DNA of 64,000 nucleotides from Synaphobranchus kaupii (Eukaryota > Chordata > Actinopteri > Anguilliformes > Synaphobranchidae): positions 115,768,263-115,832,262 of the forward strand of contig CM056376.1 of NCBI GenBank assembly GCA_029718625.1. The letters are read 5' to 3'. The translations under genes were made by a program, and so were the position numbers. Numbering within the stretch: position 1 is the stretch's first letter; every line of letters starts with the position of its first letter. The notes under the pieces were generated by a model, which saw nothing but the letters and a program-made list of their open reading frames with translations, was not told the origin of the DNA and ran no database searches. Below are positions 1 through 11,055 of this stretch, piece after piece.

Positions 1-99
1 TAAAACGCATACCGAAAAAAATATATTACGCAAAAAAATGTCTGGCTTATCTTACCTTCAACAACCCCACAAAGGAATTCGCTTTTATCCTCCATCGTT

Positions 100-440
100 C
101 GCTACTGTTTCTTTCCACCCAGTCACGCGCAAACAGCCTGGGAGAGACACGCTATTCACCCCTCTTATATCGTGTCAAACGCTGCAGACGGATCCCATCT
201 CCTTCCTCCGGTGCTAGCGGTAGGGTCTCTTCACTCACCGCCGCACGGGCGCAGGCATCTTCCCGCAAACGCCTTCCAGCAACAAGGCGCGATCTGACGG
301 ATACGCTTCTCCGTCTGCCACTCCCTCCTGCTCTCCGCCTCCGCCTTTCAATAACACGCAATTACTGGGTGGGTGTTCTCAAAGCATAACAATCGCCAAT
401 GAACGTCGCTTGAACTGTATCAGATAATAGACGTTCACGT
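100..440 (-). promoter_or_regulatory. CpG-rich segment, possible promoter and first exon of a leftward gene
   Basis: This is the only clearly CpG-rich stretch at the left edge. On the - strand an ATG in a good context (GGGAAGATGC, plus coordinates 258-256) is followed after 20 coding bases by a strong donor, GGCG|GTGAGTGA, with the exon ending at 239. The short peptide would be MPAPVRR. This looks like a first coding exon whose remaining exons lie left of position 1. Nothing homologous is recognisable in so short a peptide, so the call rests on CpG density, Kozak context and donor only. It could be chance. Confidence 0.33.
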
Positions 441-860
441 TAAAAACACACAAGCGATAGGAAAGCAATGTCTGTTTCTTCCAGAGTCCTGGGCAAGCTC
501 ATCTATCGCCACTGGGGACTAGCGGCCTCAGCGCCACACCAACCACAGCGGTCAGTACTGGTATTGCAGCCACTACAGACAGCCAGACCGTGGCGAATAG
601 GCTGTAGGCCTATGGTTCATTGTGTCAGTGGGCAAGACAGGACCACAATAGGCTTACAGTCCGGAGAGGAAACTCCTGAAACCTCGCCATTACTTCTTCG
701 TAGAATCCAGACTCAACCAGGTGGACTCACATATACATTACATTACGACAGACAGACACATGAGCAGTTGTAAAGCTAAATGTTAAGCAATTCATGTATG
801 ACTATGTAGCCTACATGTCTTCAAGGGTGACAAAGATGCACTCCTTTAAGGAGAGCAACG
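441..860. other. Unassigned unique sequence
   Basis: A 101-codon open frame on the + strand (468-773) has no recognisable domain and no convincing splice or promoter context. I see no repeat family here. It is probably flanking DNA of the CpG-rich segment. Confidence 0.4.
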
Positions 861-930
861 GTCATTTTCATTTCAGGGATTTAGCAAGACGCCCTTATCC
901 ACAGTGACTTATTAAGGTGGAATGGATGGT
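860..930 (-). mobile_element. L2/SINE-type 3' tail fragment
   Basis: The segment 'tttagcaagacgcccttatc' followed by 'cagtgactta' is a diverged copy of the tail shared by teleost L2 LINEs and their SINE partners (consensus like 'cagacgctcttatccagagcgac'). It is in - orientation and has no coding part. Confidence 0.55.
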
Positions 931-999
931 AACAAAATATAATGAGGGATCTATCACAGCAATTAATCAAATGGGTTGAGAAAGTTAATGTCTGAGATA

Positions 1000-1165
1000 T
1001 TACAGTTTTTCCTCAATTGTTTACACACTAAAATTGGTGTTATGACCCTATTACAGTTTTTAATCAATTGTTTAGACACATTTTCTGAAACTATAACTCC
1101 TTTGTCAAAACTATAAACACAAAACCCACATGGTGAACTATTTTTGCAAAACTTCATCTATTTAT
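1000..1165. repeat. Inverted terminal segments of an unclassified repeat, left block
   Basis: Two head-to-tail units start with 'ttacagtttttcctcaattg' (about 1000) and 'tacagtttttaatcaattg' (about 1051). The first is the reverse complement of 4092-4143 and the second of about 5890-6001. The arrangement suggests a DNA transposon or MITE family with ends of the form TTACAGTTTTTCTCAATTG. The family is not one I can name. Confidence 0.6.
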
Positions 1166-1240
1166 TGTCAGAAAATGTAAAAGTAAAATAAAAAATAAAT
1201 TATTCTGTTCTCTGCTCTTGATCAGACCACATATTCTCAT

Positions 1241-1407
1241 GTACATTTACATTACATTTTACATTTTAGACATTTGGCAGACGCTCTTATCCAGAGCGAC
1301 GTACATTAGTGCATTTTCCAACCTGAAACAAGTGCGTTAAAAACAACCCTAAAAGGTAAATACGAATTCAAACACAGTCAGTATGATTATATATATATAT
1401 ATATATA

Positions 1408-1439
<32 letters not shown>

Positions 1440-3129
1440 GGGGGGGGTGGGGGACCACACGATATCAATCATTGGTGTGCACAACAGTAAGCCAATAAAT
1501 AACCTTACAAGTATTAAACTAGAAGCTACAACCACTTAAACAAGCATTTATAGAACACAATCAAGGGAGGTCACAAGGAGGTAGGGAGGGGTGGAGAGAG
1601 GTGCAGCTTAAAGAGGTGAGTCTTCAATCTGCGCTTGAAGGCGGTCAGACTTTCTGTTGTTCTGACCTCCACGGGGAGCTCATTCCACCACCGTGGGGCC
1701 AGGACAGACAGACGTCGAGACCGGGTGCTAGTATGAAGTGGGGGGGGTACCAGTCGTCCTGAGGAGGCTGAACGCAGGGATCTGGTAGGTGTGTAGGGTC
1801 TGATGAGCTTTTGGAGGTATGGAGGGGCTGATCCTTGGACTGCCTGGAAGGCGAGCACCAATGTTTTGAATTTGATGCGAGCCATCACAGGTAGCCAGTG
1901 GAGGTCAATGAGCAGGGGGGTGACATGGGAGTGTCGGGGGAGGTTGAAGACCAGGCGCGCTGCTGCGTTCTGGATAAGCTGAAGGGGTCTGATGGCCGAT
2001 GCTGGCAGGCCAGCCAGGAGAGAGTTGCAGTAGTCTAGGCGGGACAGCACCATTGCTTGGACCAGGAGTTGTACTCTTCTCCTGATTCTCCTGATGTTGT
2101 ACAGGAAGAACCTGCACGCCCGGGTTACCACTGCGATGTTCTCGGAGAGGGACAGTCTGTTGTCCATCACCACTCCGAGGTTCCTGGCACAGGGCGTTGG
2201 GGTCAGTGGAGTGTCCCCTAGGGAAATGGAGAGATTGAGAGGGGGAGAGGTTAGAGCAGGAATGTAAATGAGCTCAGTCTTGCCTGGATTGAGCTTCAGA
2301 TGGTGGTTGTCCATCCAGCTCTGGATGTCTCTCAGGCAAGCGGAGATGCGGGCTGAAGCCTGAGTGTCAGAGGGTGAGAAGGAGAGAAAGAGTTGAGTAT
2401 CGTCAGCATAGCAGTGGTAAGAAAGACCATGAGCAGTGATAACAGGGCCAAGGGATTTGGTGTAGGTGGAGAAAAGGAGGGGGCCAAGGACTGAGCCCTG
2501 GGGGACTCCTGTGGTAAGGGGACGGGGTGCCGATACTTTACCAGCCCAGGCAACCTGGGAGGAGCGCTCCGAGAGGTAGGACTCAATCCAGGCCAGGGCC
2601 GAGCCGCCGATCCCCGCTGCAGACAGGGACGACAGGAGGATGGAGTGATCTACGGTGTCGAAGGCGGCAGAGAGGTCTAGGAGTATTAGCACAGAGGAGA
2701 GGGAGGCTGTCCGAGCTGCGTGAAGCATCTCGCTGACGGAGAGGAGTGCGGTCTCCGTTGAGTGGCCAGGTCTGAAGTCGGACTGGTGGGGGTCTAGTAG
2801 GTTGTTCTGGGTAAGGAAAGAAGACAGTTGGTTAGAAACAGCACGTTCAATAGTTTTGGAAAGAAAAGGAAGAAGAGATACCGGTCTGTAGTTTTGGATG
2901 TTGGAGGGGTCCAGCGTGGGTTTTTTCAGGATCGGGGTGATGTGGGCTCTCTTGAAGGATGAGGGGAAGCAGCCAGAGATCAGGGAGGAGTTCACCAGAG
3001 AGGTCACAAAAGGGAAGATATCTGGGGTGATTGCCTGGAGGAGAGAAGAAGGGATAGGGTCGAGGGCACAGGTAGTGGGGCGATGGGAGAGTAGGAGGTG
3101 GGATACATCGGTATGTACATCACACATTA
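1241..3129 (-). mobile_element. 5'-truncated L2-clade LINE
   Basis: The element runs leftward. The 3' end has the teleost L2 tail 'cagacgctcttatccagagc' (plus 1279-1298), an AT microsatellite and a T/G run at 1389-1452. The 5' end is truncated near 3129, inside the ORF2 frame, so the endonuclease domain is absent. Truncation at the 5' end is the usual product of target-primed reverse transcription. Confidence 0.85.
1571..3127 (-). pseudogene. L2-type reverse transcriptase, N-terminally truncated (518 codons open)
   Basis: This is the reverse transcriptase and C-terminal part of an L2/CR1-group ORF2. Visible blocks: NYRPVSLLPF at about residue 79, the motif A region LDLSAAFD at about 150-157, TGVPQGSVLGPLLF at about 206-219, and the catalytic CYADD at about 239-243. 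The L2-typical ending (LDYCNSLLAGLP, HWLPV, RWWNELP, FKRRLKTHLF) is present. The frame is open for 518 codons without a stop, so the truncation looks fairly recent. It lacks the APE endonuclease and has no start codon of its own, so it is not autonomous. The assignment is by motif recognition; CR1 is the alternative clade. Confidence 0.88.
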
Positions 3130-3295
3130 TATTTTATCTGGCCAATCAGCAGGAGAAGTGTCTTTTGGAATGACACAGCCACCCTTGGCATGACTGAGCA
3201 ATGAAAAAGCAATGGTTTAATTGAATCAACTTCTAAACAGACCACCACGGTGGAAACTGACATATGACAACACATGTGAGCTGTTCTGGTCTATC

Positions 3296-3450
<155 letters not shown>

Positions 3451-3879
3451 GCTAATTTCTGCAGCACTGCAAAAGGCATATTTCCTCTGTGTTTCAGGTC
3501 CTCTTTAAGGCTGGTAGGATAAGCTACTCTCAGCTGCGGAGGGGACAGGCTCTCCCGTATTTACTCCTTGTAGGGGTGGCTTCGGTAAGCACACAAGGGA
3601 TACTGCCAGCTTAGTCTGTACTGTGGTTCCCTTGGAGTACTATACATTAGGTACAGTATTAGGTGTAGTACAGGAATCACTGAGTACTGATATATTACAG
3701 TAAATAACAATAGAGTAGATCTACCTATTCTCATTTCTAAATGTTCGTCAGCCATTGTTCTCCACATACAGGAGAACTCACATTCTGCCCTTTTATTTGT
3801 GCTAAAGCTGTGATTGCTGATTGAATAATTAAATCAACTAGTGTTTTACCTGTGAAAAATGGGTGTGTAAATTGATAAT
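3451..3879. other. Intergenic sequence without recognisable feature
   Basis: AT-rich sequence with no coding signature. It separates the TG microsatellite from the unclassified repeat copies. From about 3830 it grades into the repeat family described at 3880. Confidence 0.4.
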
Positions 3880-4143
3880 TGAATTTATAGTTTTTAATGG
3901 CAGTGTTTTTCATGTGAAAACAAGAGATATACTTTTTGAAAATTGTGCCTAAAACAGGAGAATTGTGTGAGATGTGTTCAAAAAGTGTTAAAGAGACTGA
4001 TTAATTTGTGTTAAAACAAGCGAAATAGTGTTTATAGTGTTTATAGTTTAAAAATTGTCTTTCTTTTGACACATAAACATATTTTTTTATTAAGAGGGTT
4101 ATAACACCAATTCTAATGTGTAAACAATTGAGAAAAACTGTAA
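3880..4143 (+). repeat. Unclassified repeat, copy A
   Basis: This copy begins with 'tttatagtttttaatggcag', contains 'actttttgaaaattgtgcct', and ends with 'aacaattgagaaaaactgta'. The first two blocks recur on either side of the Tc1 insertion (4156-4178 and 5772-5860). The end block is inverted at 1000-1050. The copy shows what copy B looked like before Tc1 inserted. Confidence 0.6.
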
Positions 4144-4177
4144 TTGATAAGCGAGTTTATAGTTTTTAATGGCAGTG

Positions 4178-5770
4178 TTGAAATCATTAAAACTCATTTT
4201 TAACCACTCCACAGATTTCATGTTAGCAAACTATAGTGTTGGCAAGTCAGTTAGGACATCTACTTTGTGCATGACACAAGTAATTTTTCCAATAATTGTT
4301 TACAGACAGATTATTTCACTTTTAATTCACTATATCACAATTCCAGTGGGTCAGAAGTTTACATACACAAAGTTGACTGTGCCTTTAAACAGCTTGGAAA
4401 ATTCCAGAAAATTATGTCATGGCTTTAAAAACTTCTGATAGGCTAATTGACATTATTTGAGTCAATTGGAGGTGCATTTTAAGGCCTACCTTCAAACTCA
4501 GTGCCTCGTTGCTTGACATCATGGGAAAATCAAAAGAAATCGACAAAGACCTCAGAAAGAAAATTGTGGACCTCCACAAGTCTGGTTCATCCTCGGGAGC
4601 AATTTCCAAATGCCTGAAGGTACCACATTCGTCCGTACAAACAATAGTATGCAAGTATAAACACCATGGGACCACGCAGCCGTCATACCGCTCAGGAAGG
4701 AGACGCATTCTGTCTCCTAGAGATGAATGTGCTTTGGTGGGAATGGTGCCAATCAATCCCAGAAAAACAGCAAAGGACCTTGTGAAGATGCTGGAGTGAA
4801 CAGGTACAAAAGTATCTATATTCACAGTAAAATGAGTCCTATATCAACATAACCTAAAAGGCTGCTCAGCAACAAAGAAGCCACTACTCCAAAACTGCCA
4901 TAAAAAAGCCAGATTACAGTTTGCAACTGCACATGGGGACAAAGATTTTACGTTTTGGAGAAATGTCCTTGGGTCTGATGAAACAAAAATTGAACTGTTT
5001 GGCCATAATGACCATCGTTATGTTTGGAGGAAAAAGGGTGAGGCTTGCAAGCCGAAGAACACCATCCCAACTGTGAAGCATGGGGGTGGCAGCATCATGT
5101 TGTGGGGGTAGTTTGCTGCAGGAAGGACTGGTGCTCTTCATAAAATAGATGGCATCATGAGGAAGAAAAATTATGTGGATATATTGAAGCAACATCTCAA
5201 GACATCAGCCAGGAAGTTAAAGCTTGGTCGCAAATGGCTCTTCCAAATGAACAATGACCCAAAGCATACTTCCAAAGTTGTGGCAAAATGGCTTAAGGAC
5301 AACAAAGTCAAGGTATTGGAGTGGCCATCACAAATTCCTGACGTCAATCCAATCGAAAATTTGTGGGCAGAATTGAAAAGGTGTGTGCGAGCAAGGAGGC
5401 CTAGAAACATGATTCAGTTACACCAGTTCTGCCAAGAGGAATGGGCCCAAATTCCAGCAACTTATTGTGAGAAGCTTATGGAAGGCTACCCGAAACGTTC
5501 GACCCAAGTTAAACAATTTAAAGGCAATGCTACCGAATACTAACAGAGTGTAAGTAAACTTCTGACCCACTGGGAATGTGACGACAGAAATAAAAGCTGA
5601 AATAAATCATTCTCTCTACTATATATTATTCTGACATTTCACATTCTTAAAATAAAGTTGTGATCCTAACTGACCTAAGACAGGGAATGTTTACTAGGAT
5701 TAAATGTCAGGAATTGTGAAAAACTGAGTTTAAATGGATTTGGCTAAGGTGTAGATTTCGACTTCAACTG
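4178..5770 (+). mobile_element. Tc1/mariner element of the Sleeping Beauty type
   Basis: The right end reads 'gatttcgacttcaactg' followed by the target TA (5771-5772). Inner direct repeats are at 4343-4371 ('cagtgggtcagaagtttaca') and, inverted, at 5546-5574. This IR/DR layout with duplicated binding sites is characteristic of the fish Tc1 group from which Sleeping Beauty was reconstructed. The outer left direct repeat is missing: the sequence joins host repeat directly at 'gttgaaatcattaaaactc', so about 30 bases of the tip plus some flank were deleted. The element cannot transpose as it stands. Confidence 0.9.
4521..5543 (+). pseudogene. Tc1-family transposase, full length with three nonsense codons
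   Basis: The span from ATG 4521 to the stop at 5541-5543 is 1023 bases, i.e. 340 codons, the usual length for this transposase. The frame is continuous, with no indel by my reading. In-frame stops are at 4797-4799, near 4842 and near 5109. Visible domains: the paired-like N-terminal helix-turn-helix (LRKKIVDLHKSG, then SSVQTIVCKYK), a basic stretch around SGRRR, and the DDE catalytic core with [16 protein letters not shown] and NPIENLWAELK. The core residues D, D and E are all still present. It is dead because of the stops and the missing left terminus. Confidence 0.92.
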
Positions 5771-6054
5771 TACTTTTTGAAAATTGTGCCTAAAACAGGA
5801 GAATTGTGTGAAATGTATTCAAAAAGTGTTAAAGAGACTGAAATTTGGTGAGAGTGTATGATTTTTAACATAGTGTTTGATTTTGACAAGCGATACATGA
5901 AGTTTTGCAGAAAGAGTTGACTGTGTGGGTTTTGTGTTTATAGTTTTGAAAAATGAGTTATAGTTTCAGAAAATGTGTCTAAACAATTGAGAAAAACTGT
6001 AAACTCGCTGGTAAGTAGAAAGTCCAATGATGAAATTTATAATATGCAATTCAG

Positions 6055-6390
6055 AGGGGCGGGTGAAACATCTCTGACTCCAGTTAATAGAACCAGGGGA
6101 GGAGTTAAACCAGGCCAGCCAGTGGAGGATAGGCTCTCCATCTCTTGCCAGGTTTCTTCCCATTGGGGAGTTTTTTCTTGTTACTGTTTGGGTGTTTTTC
6201 TTCACACTGGGGAGTTTTTGCCTTTTCTACTTTTGGGGGGCATAGGCCTGGTTTTTGCACAGTTTTTCTTCTGTTTCTCTGTAGGGGAGACCTAGGCATC
6301 TTGTCACACTTTTTGTTACATTTCTCAGTCTTTGAGACAGTCCTCTGTAAAAAGCGCTATACAAATGAAATTGAATTGACTTGCATTCTT
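6055..6390 (+). mobile_element. 3' tail of a non-LTR retrotransposon (Rex1/Babar-like)
   Basis: The blocks 'ggtttcttcccattggggag' and 'aaaaagcgctatacaaatga' with a short (TTGAA)-type end form the 3' UTR and tail seen on many teleost LINE and SINE copies, often of the Rex1/Babar group. No coding part is attached. The two small open frames over it are not genes. Confidence 0.6.
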
Positions 6391-6699
6391 TCACTTGCAA
6401 CCCACCTGGATATTTACTGAAGCATGCACATATACATAGGCCTACATTGATTATTATGTTTATTCTGGGTTAAGTACCATGCTCAAGGATACAACAGCAG
6501 TGCACCAGCTGGGAACCAAACCTACAAGCTGCAAGTACTAAAACCATTAGGCCTATGCTACACAGCTGCACCAGACTAGAGTTTCTTGACAGTGGGTTTA
6601 AGAAAAAAAGAAACACTGGCAAATGCTTTTATACCAGGCAGCATTATGACCATATATGAAAATTATTATTATTATTATTATTATTAGACCTATTATTAT
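6391..6699. other. Non-coding flank ending in an ATT microsatellite
   Basis: No feature is seen until the (ATT)n run at about 6661-6699, which is the target of the gypsy insertion. The same microsatellite continues after the element at 12342-12361. Confidence 0.6.
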
Positions 6700-7161
6700 T
6701 GTAGCGAGCGCGGAGAATGAGGGAGAGAGACAGCAGTTTGCAGTACCCGAATCGCTCTAGCCGAGCTTCGTTTTATTCACGCTACCTTACCAGCTCTTAA
6801 AAGAGCCGTTAGCTTTTCCAGGATCCAGCTCAGCGTTGTTCACAGTTGAAGCACCTTCGTAGACTGACCAGGAATCACTTCAGGTACTGCCTTATATTTC
6901 AACTAGTTGGCTGTGATTGGCGAACACACTTACAAATTCCTAGCCAATCACAGCCACACATAAATTAGTTACAGTTACTTACAGTTACGTTTAAACAAAG
7001 TGACAGTTACAGTTTACAGTTACGCTAACACAATTGACGGCTAACAAGCTAACACAATTAAAACACACACAGCACGCTATTTACAAGTATTTACACTTCA
7101 ACCGGGTAGCGGCTCACTACCCGGTCCTAGCTGGCCAGTTGACAACCCCCAGGCCGCCACA
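6700..7161 (-). repeat. 3' LTR of the gypsy element
   Basis: Reads TGTGGCGGCC...CTCGCTACA on the - strand. No difference from the 5' LTR was seen on line-by-line comparison. The pol reading frame runs into this LTR and stops at 7098. Confidence 0.95.
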
Positions 7162-9569
7162 TTGCCCCCACCCAAGGGGTCACAAGTCTCCGACGACCCC
7201 GCAGTCCAACCACAACTCACATCAAAGTCCCGTAAGTGGCCTGGGGGCCGCCGGTGTCGTTTAGGTCTCCTGGTAGCGCTCGGCGGAGTGTCGCTGGGCT
7301 CAGGCTCACTGGGTAGCACAGTGTCGCTGCTCACCTCCGGCTCAGCTGCATCAGGAGTTGCCAGGGGCCTGTATGGTGCTAGCCGGTCTTGATGTAGCAC
7401 CACCAGGCGCCCCCGGCCTGGCATCCTGATGCGATAAACCACCTCCGAGAGCCGTTCCACAATTTCCCCAGGCCCCCGCCAGCTCGCTCGCAGCTTGGGC
7501 GACAGGCCCTTCTTCCGCTCAGGGCAATAAATCCAGACCTGCTCTCCTGCTGCAAAGGCCCGTCCTCTGCAGCGCGTGTCGTACCACCGCTTCTGCTTAA
7601 CGCCGGCGGAGGCCTGGGCCTTGCGGGCGAAGTCGTGAGCGACGAGGAGGCGGTTCCGCAGCCGGTGGTAGTACTCCTCCCGAGTACGGCTGGGTTCTTC
7701 AGGCTCAGGCGGAGCCCCGAACACCAAGTCCACTGGTGTCCTGAGCTCCCGTCCGAACATCAGGGCAGCAGGGGTGAGTTGGCTGGACTCCTGCACGGCT
7801 GACCTGTAAGCCCACAGGACCAATGGCAGGTGGCGATCCCAGTCCCGCTGGTGCTGGCTGGCTAAGATGGCTAGCTGGGTAGCTAGCGTGCGGTTAAATC
7901 GCTCGACGAGGCCGTCGCTTTGAGGATGGAGTGGCGTCGTTCGGGTCTTTGTCACGCCCAGCCGTTTGCAGACCTCCGCCATCAGCTGGGATTCGAAGTT
8001 GCGCCCCTGGTCACTGTGGAGCTCGGCAGGGGCCCCGAAACGGGTGAACATCTCCTCCACGAGCCTCTCCGCCGTCGTCGCCGCACTCTGGTCTGGGATA
8101 GCGAATGCCTCCGGCCACTTGGTGAAGTAATCCATCGCGACCAGAATGTAGCGATTGCCGGAGTCGGTGACGGGGAAGGGCCCGAGGACGTCCACCCCCA
8201 CCCGTTCCATGGGTGCCCCCACCAGGTGTTGTTGCAGGGGTGCTCGGGAGCGTTGACTGGGCCCTTTCTGTGCCGTGCAGGAGTCGCAGCACTGGACGTG
8301 GAGCTCGACGTCGTGACGACACCCCGGCCAGTGAAACTTCCCCCTCAGCCGGTGCAGGGTTTTGTTGTTGCCGAAGTGGCCCGCCCCCACCGAGCCGTGG
8401 ACCAACCTGAGGACATCAGGACGGAGCGCCCGTGGTACCAACAGCTGCAGGATGTCGCTGCCCCGGCCTGGGGCCTCCCACCGTCTGTAGAGGAGACCGT
8501 CGCGCTGCACCAGGCTGCTGTACAGGCTGTAGTAGCTTTTGACCTCTGGGCTCTCTGCCGACACCACCGACCGCTCGGGGCACTGCCCCGCCTCCAGCCA
8601 GCTCCTCACCTTGCCCAGCGTGCTGTCTGCTTCCTGGGCCTCTCGGAGCTCCATGGGCGTCAGCGGCAGCCACCCCTCCGCGTCGCCGCTGGCCTGGACC
8701 ACCGCCACATCTGGGCTCACCTGGTCCCGTTCCTCTTGGCGGCTGCAGTAGCGACACTCCTGGGCTGCGCACGGCCGGCGCGATAAAGCGTCTGCGTTCC
8801 CATGAAGTCGGCCTGCCCGGTGCCGGATTTCGAAGTCATAGCCTTGCAGTTGTTCCAGCCAGCGAGCAACTTGACCCTCAGGGTCTTTAAAAGTTAGGAG
8901 CCAGGTGAGCGAGGCGTGGTCGGTGCGCAGGAGGAAGTGGCTGCCTTGCAGGTACGGCCGGAAGTGGTGCAACGCCCTGACCACAGCGAGCAGCTCCCGC
9001 CTGGTGACGCAGTAATTGCGTTCCGCCTTCCCCAGGGCCCGGCTGTAGTAGGCAACCACTCGCTCGCCGTCTTCATCCTCCTGTGACAGGACGGCCCCCA
9101 CTCCGGTGTTGCTTGCGTCGGTGTCAACGATGAAGGGTCGCTTGGCGTCGGGGTACGCCAACACTGGAGCTTCAGTGAGGGCCGCCCTGAGCTGGTCAAA
9201 GGCCATGGATTGCTCCTCCTGCCACACAAACGGCCGGCACTTATCCGTTAAGCGATGGAGGGGGCTAGCCAGGGTAGCGAAGTCCCGGACAAAGCGCCTA
9301 TAATAGGACGCCAGGCCCAGGAAGCTTCGCAGCTCACCCACGTTGCCAGGGACCGGCCAGTCCCTCACAGCAGCCACCTTAGATGGATCGGTGGCTACGC
9401 CCCGCTCGCTGACGATGTGCCCTAGGAAGGCCGTCTCCCTCCGGAGGAGCTGGCACTTCTTTGGGTTTAGCCGCAATCCCGCTTGGCGGATTGCAGCTAG
9501 CACATCAGTCAGGTTAGCGAGGGCCTGCTGGAAGTCGCTGGCGTGTACCAGGAGGTCGTCTAAGTACAC
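7098..9569 (-). pseudogene. pol: Gypsy pol, downstream part: RT palm/thumb, RNase H, integrase
   Basis: This is the second half of pol, separated from the first by a frameshifting deletion. It starts at the catalytic YLDD of reverse transcriptase (residues 2-5) and continues through the connection domain (FLGLASYYRRFVRDFA). RNase H lies at about 145-262 (VDTDASNTGVGAVLSQ, then GNADALSR). The integrase zinc finger H-H-C-C is at about 391-431. The integrase core has Asp 460 (GVDVLGPF), Asp 520 (HSDQGRNFES) and Glu 556 (GLVERFNR). A GPY/F-type C-terminal module (SWRGPGEIVERLSEVVYRI) follows, and there is no chromodomain. All integrase catalytic residues are intact over 823 codons. The first residue given is only where the open frame begins. 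Confidence 0.93.
7162..7174 (-). other. Polypurine tract
   Basis: On the - strand the sequence GGGTGGGGGCAA directly precedes the 3' LTR. It is the expected primer for plus-strand DNA synthesis. It also overlaps the end of the pol frame. Confidence 0.75.
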
Positions 9570-11055
9570 GACACAGCGACTGCAGCCGCTCGAACGTGGC
9601 CGGCGCGTTGCATAGCCCGAAGGGCATCACCCGAAACTGCCAGAGACCGTGCCCAATAGTAAAGGCGGTCTTAGGCTTCGCTTCGGGTGCCAGCCTCACC
9701 TGCCAGTAGCCGCTGCGGAGGTCCAGCGAACTGAACCAGCTCGACCCGCTGATGTGGTCCAGGGCCTCGTCAATGCGGGGGAGTGGGTAGGAGTCTTTGG
9801 TGGTCAGGAAGTTCAGACGCCTGTAGTCCACACAGAACCTCCACTCCCCGCTCTTCTTCTGGACCAGGACCGCAGGGGCTGCCCACGGGCTGTCGGAGGG
9901 CTCGATGACACCAGCAGCTGCCATTTCCTTCACCTTTTCCTCTGCCACCAGTCGCTTGGCAGGGGACATCCGGTGCGGCCGCAGACGGATGGGTTGAGCT
10001 GTGTCGGTGTTGATGGTGTGCTGCACCAGCTCGGTCTGGGTACAGTCCTCATCCCGCACTGCGAAAAGGTCTGCGTTTCCATCCAGGAGGCTTTTGAGCT
10101 GCTGGCGCTGCTGGTGGTCGAGCCCGCTGCTGCTTCGTTGCCACAGGGCGTGGACAGCTGCTGTCGTCTCGGCAGGCAGAGCTGGTTTGGGCTGGGCAGG
10201 CGGTTGCTGTGGGACAGGCTGGTGGTGGTGGGCGAGCGAGTGGTCGGGCTGGGGCACTGCGGTCAGTGACGGTGGCTTGGGTGCAGTGGCTAGCTGGAGT
10301 AGCTTGCTTGCTGGCCGGGCTGTGGTGGCTAGGTGGCGTGTTCGTCGGGCTGTGGTGGCTAGGTGGCGTGCTCGTCGGGCCGGTTTTCGTGTCGGGCCGG
10401 ACTGTAAGGCTACTGTCTCCGTGCCAAGAGTGATGCTGCCCCTTGACACATCAACGCAGGCTCCCCAGCGTTTCAGCAGGTCCAGGCCGATGATGCACGA
10501 GTCCGCGATGTCAGCTAGCCAGAACTCGTGCGACACCTCCTGCCCGGTCACCGTCACCTTCACCTCTTTCTTCCCCCTCATCGCCATCTTTGCTCCCGTC
10601 ACTGATGTCAGCGGTGTGGCGGTGGGCGTCCACGCCCCGGGAAGTTGGGGCCCGCCGGTGTTGTGGAGTACTCCTGGCCGGACAAGGGAGATGGTAGCCC
10701 CCGTGTCCACCAGGGCTCGGCAGGCCTGCCCGTCCAGCCAACAGTGGAGGTACAACCCACTGGCTTTGCCCAGCCGGCCTACCCGTGGATGGGACTTATG
10801 CTCAGCCGCCTTTGTAAAGGCGCTTGTGCTAGCCTCCAGAGAGGTAGCTGGAATTTTTGCCACTTGGGCGGGTAAGGCCGTACTGGGTTTGGGCACAGGG
10901 GTGTGTACCTGGTTGAGGAGGGTTGGTTCCCGGGGCGGCGTTCTCCTCACTGCGCCGTCCCTGCCTCGTTTCCCGACGGCGGGGGCTTCCGTGGCTTTGG
11001 TGCTGGAGCTGGGCAGTCGCGAGCGATATGGCCCGGCTCGTCGCACCGGTAGCAC
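9570..11055 (-). pseudogene. pol: Gypsy pol, upstream part: protease and RT fingers/palm, ends in a frameshift
   Basis: An aspartic protease is shown by LVDTGATISLV at about residues 115-125 of the open frame. A spacer rich in Thr/Ala/Pro/Gln (about 220-330) follows, then reverse transcriptase from about 370. RT landmarks are GVIEPSDSPWAAP, WRFCVDYRRLN (about 405), FSSLDLRSGYWQ (about 441-452, first catalytic Asp) and MPFGLCNAPATFERL. After FERL the frame is lost. The spacing to YLDD is about 16 bases where roughly 45 are usual, consistent with a deletion of about 29 bases near 9570-9590. The frame overlaps the end of gag by about 109 bases in a different frame, so Pol would normally be made by ribosomal frameshifting. 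Confidence 0.9.

Larger units (their letters stand above)
4144..6001 (+). repeat. Unclassified repeat, copy B, interrupted by Tc1
   Basis: The left part (4144-4177) and right part (5771-6001) are collinear with copy A. The segment equivalent to copy A positions about 3906-3930 is missing at the left Tc1 junction. The right end (5890-6001), ending 'aacaattgagaaaaactgta', matches 1051-1160 in reverse complement. Confidence 0.55.

Noticed and set aside
468..773. 101-codon + strand open frame
   Set aside because: No recognisable domain, no promoter or splice support; length is within chance for this base composition.
7920..8786. 288-codon + strand frame opposite gypsy pol, and similar frames at 9649-11128
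   Set aside because: GC-rich antisense shadows of the gypsy pol/gag genes, without domains.
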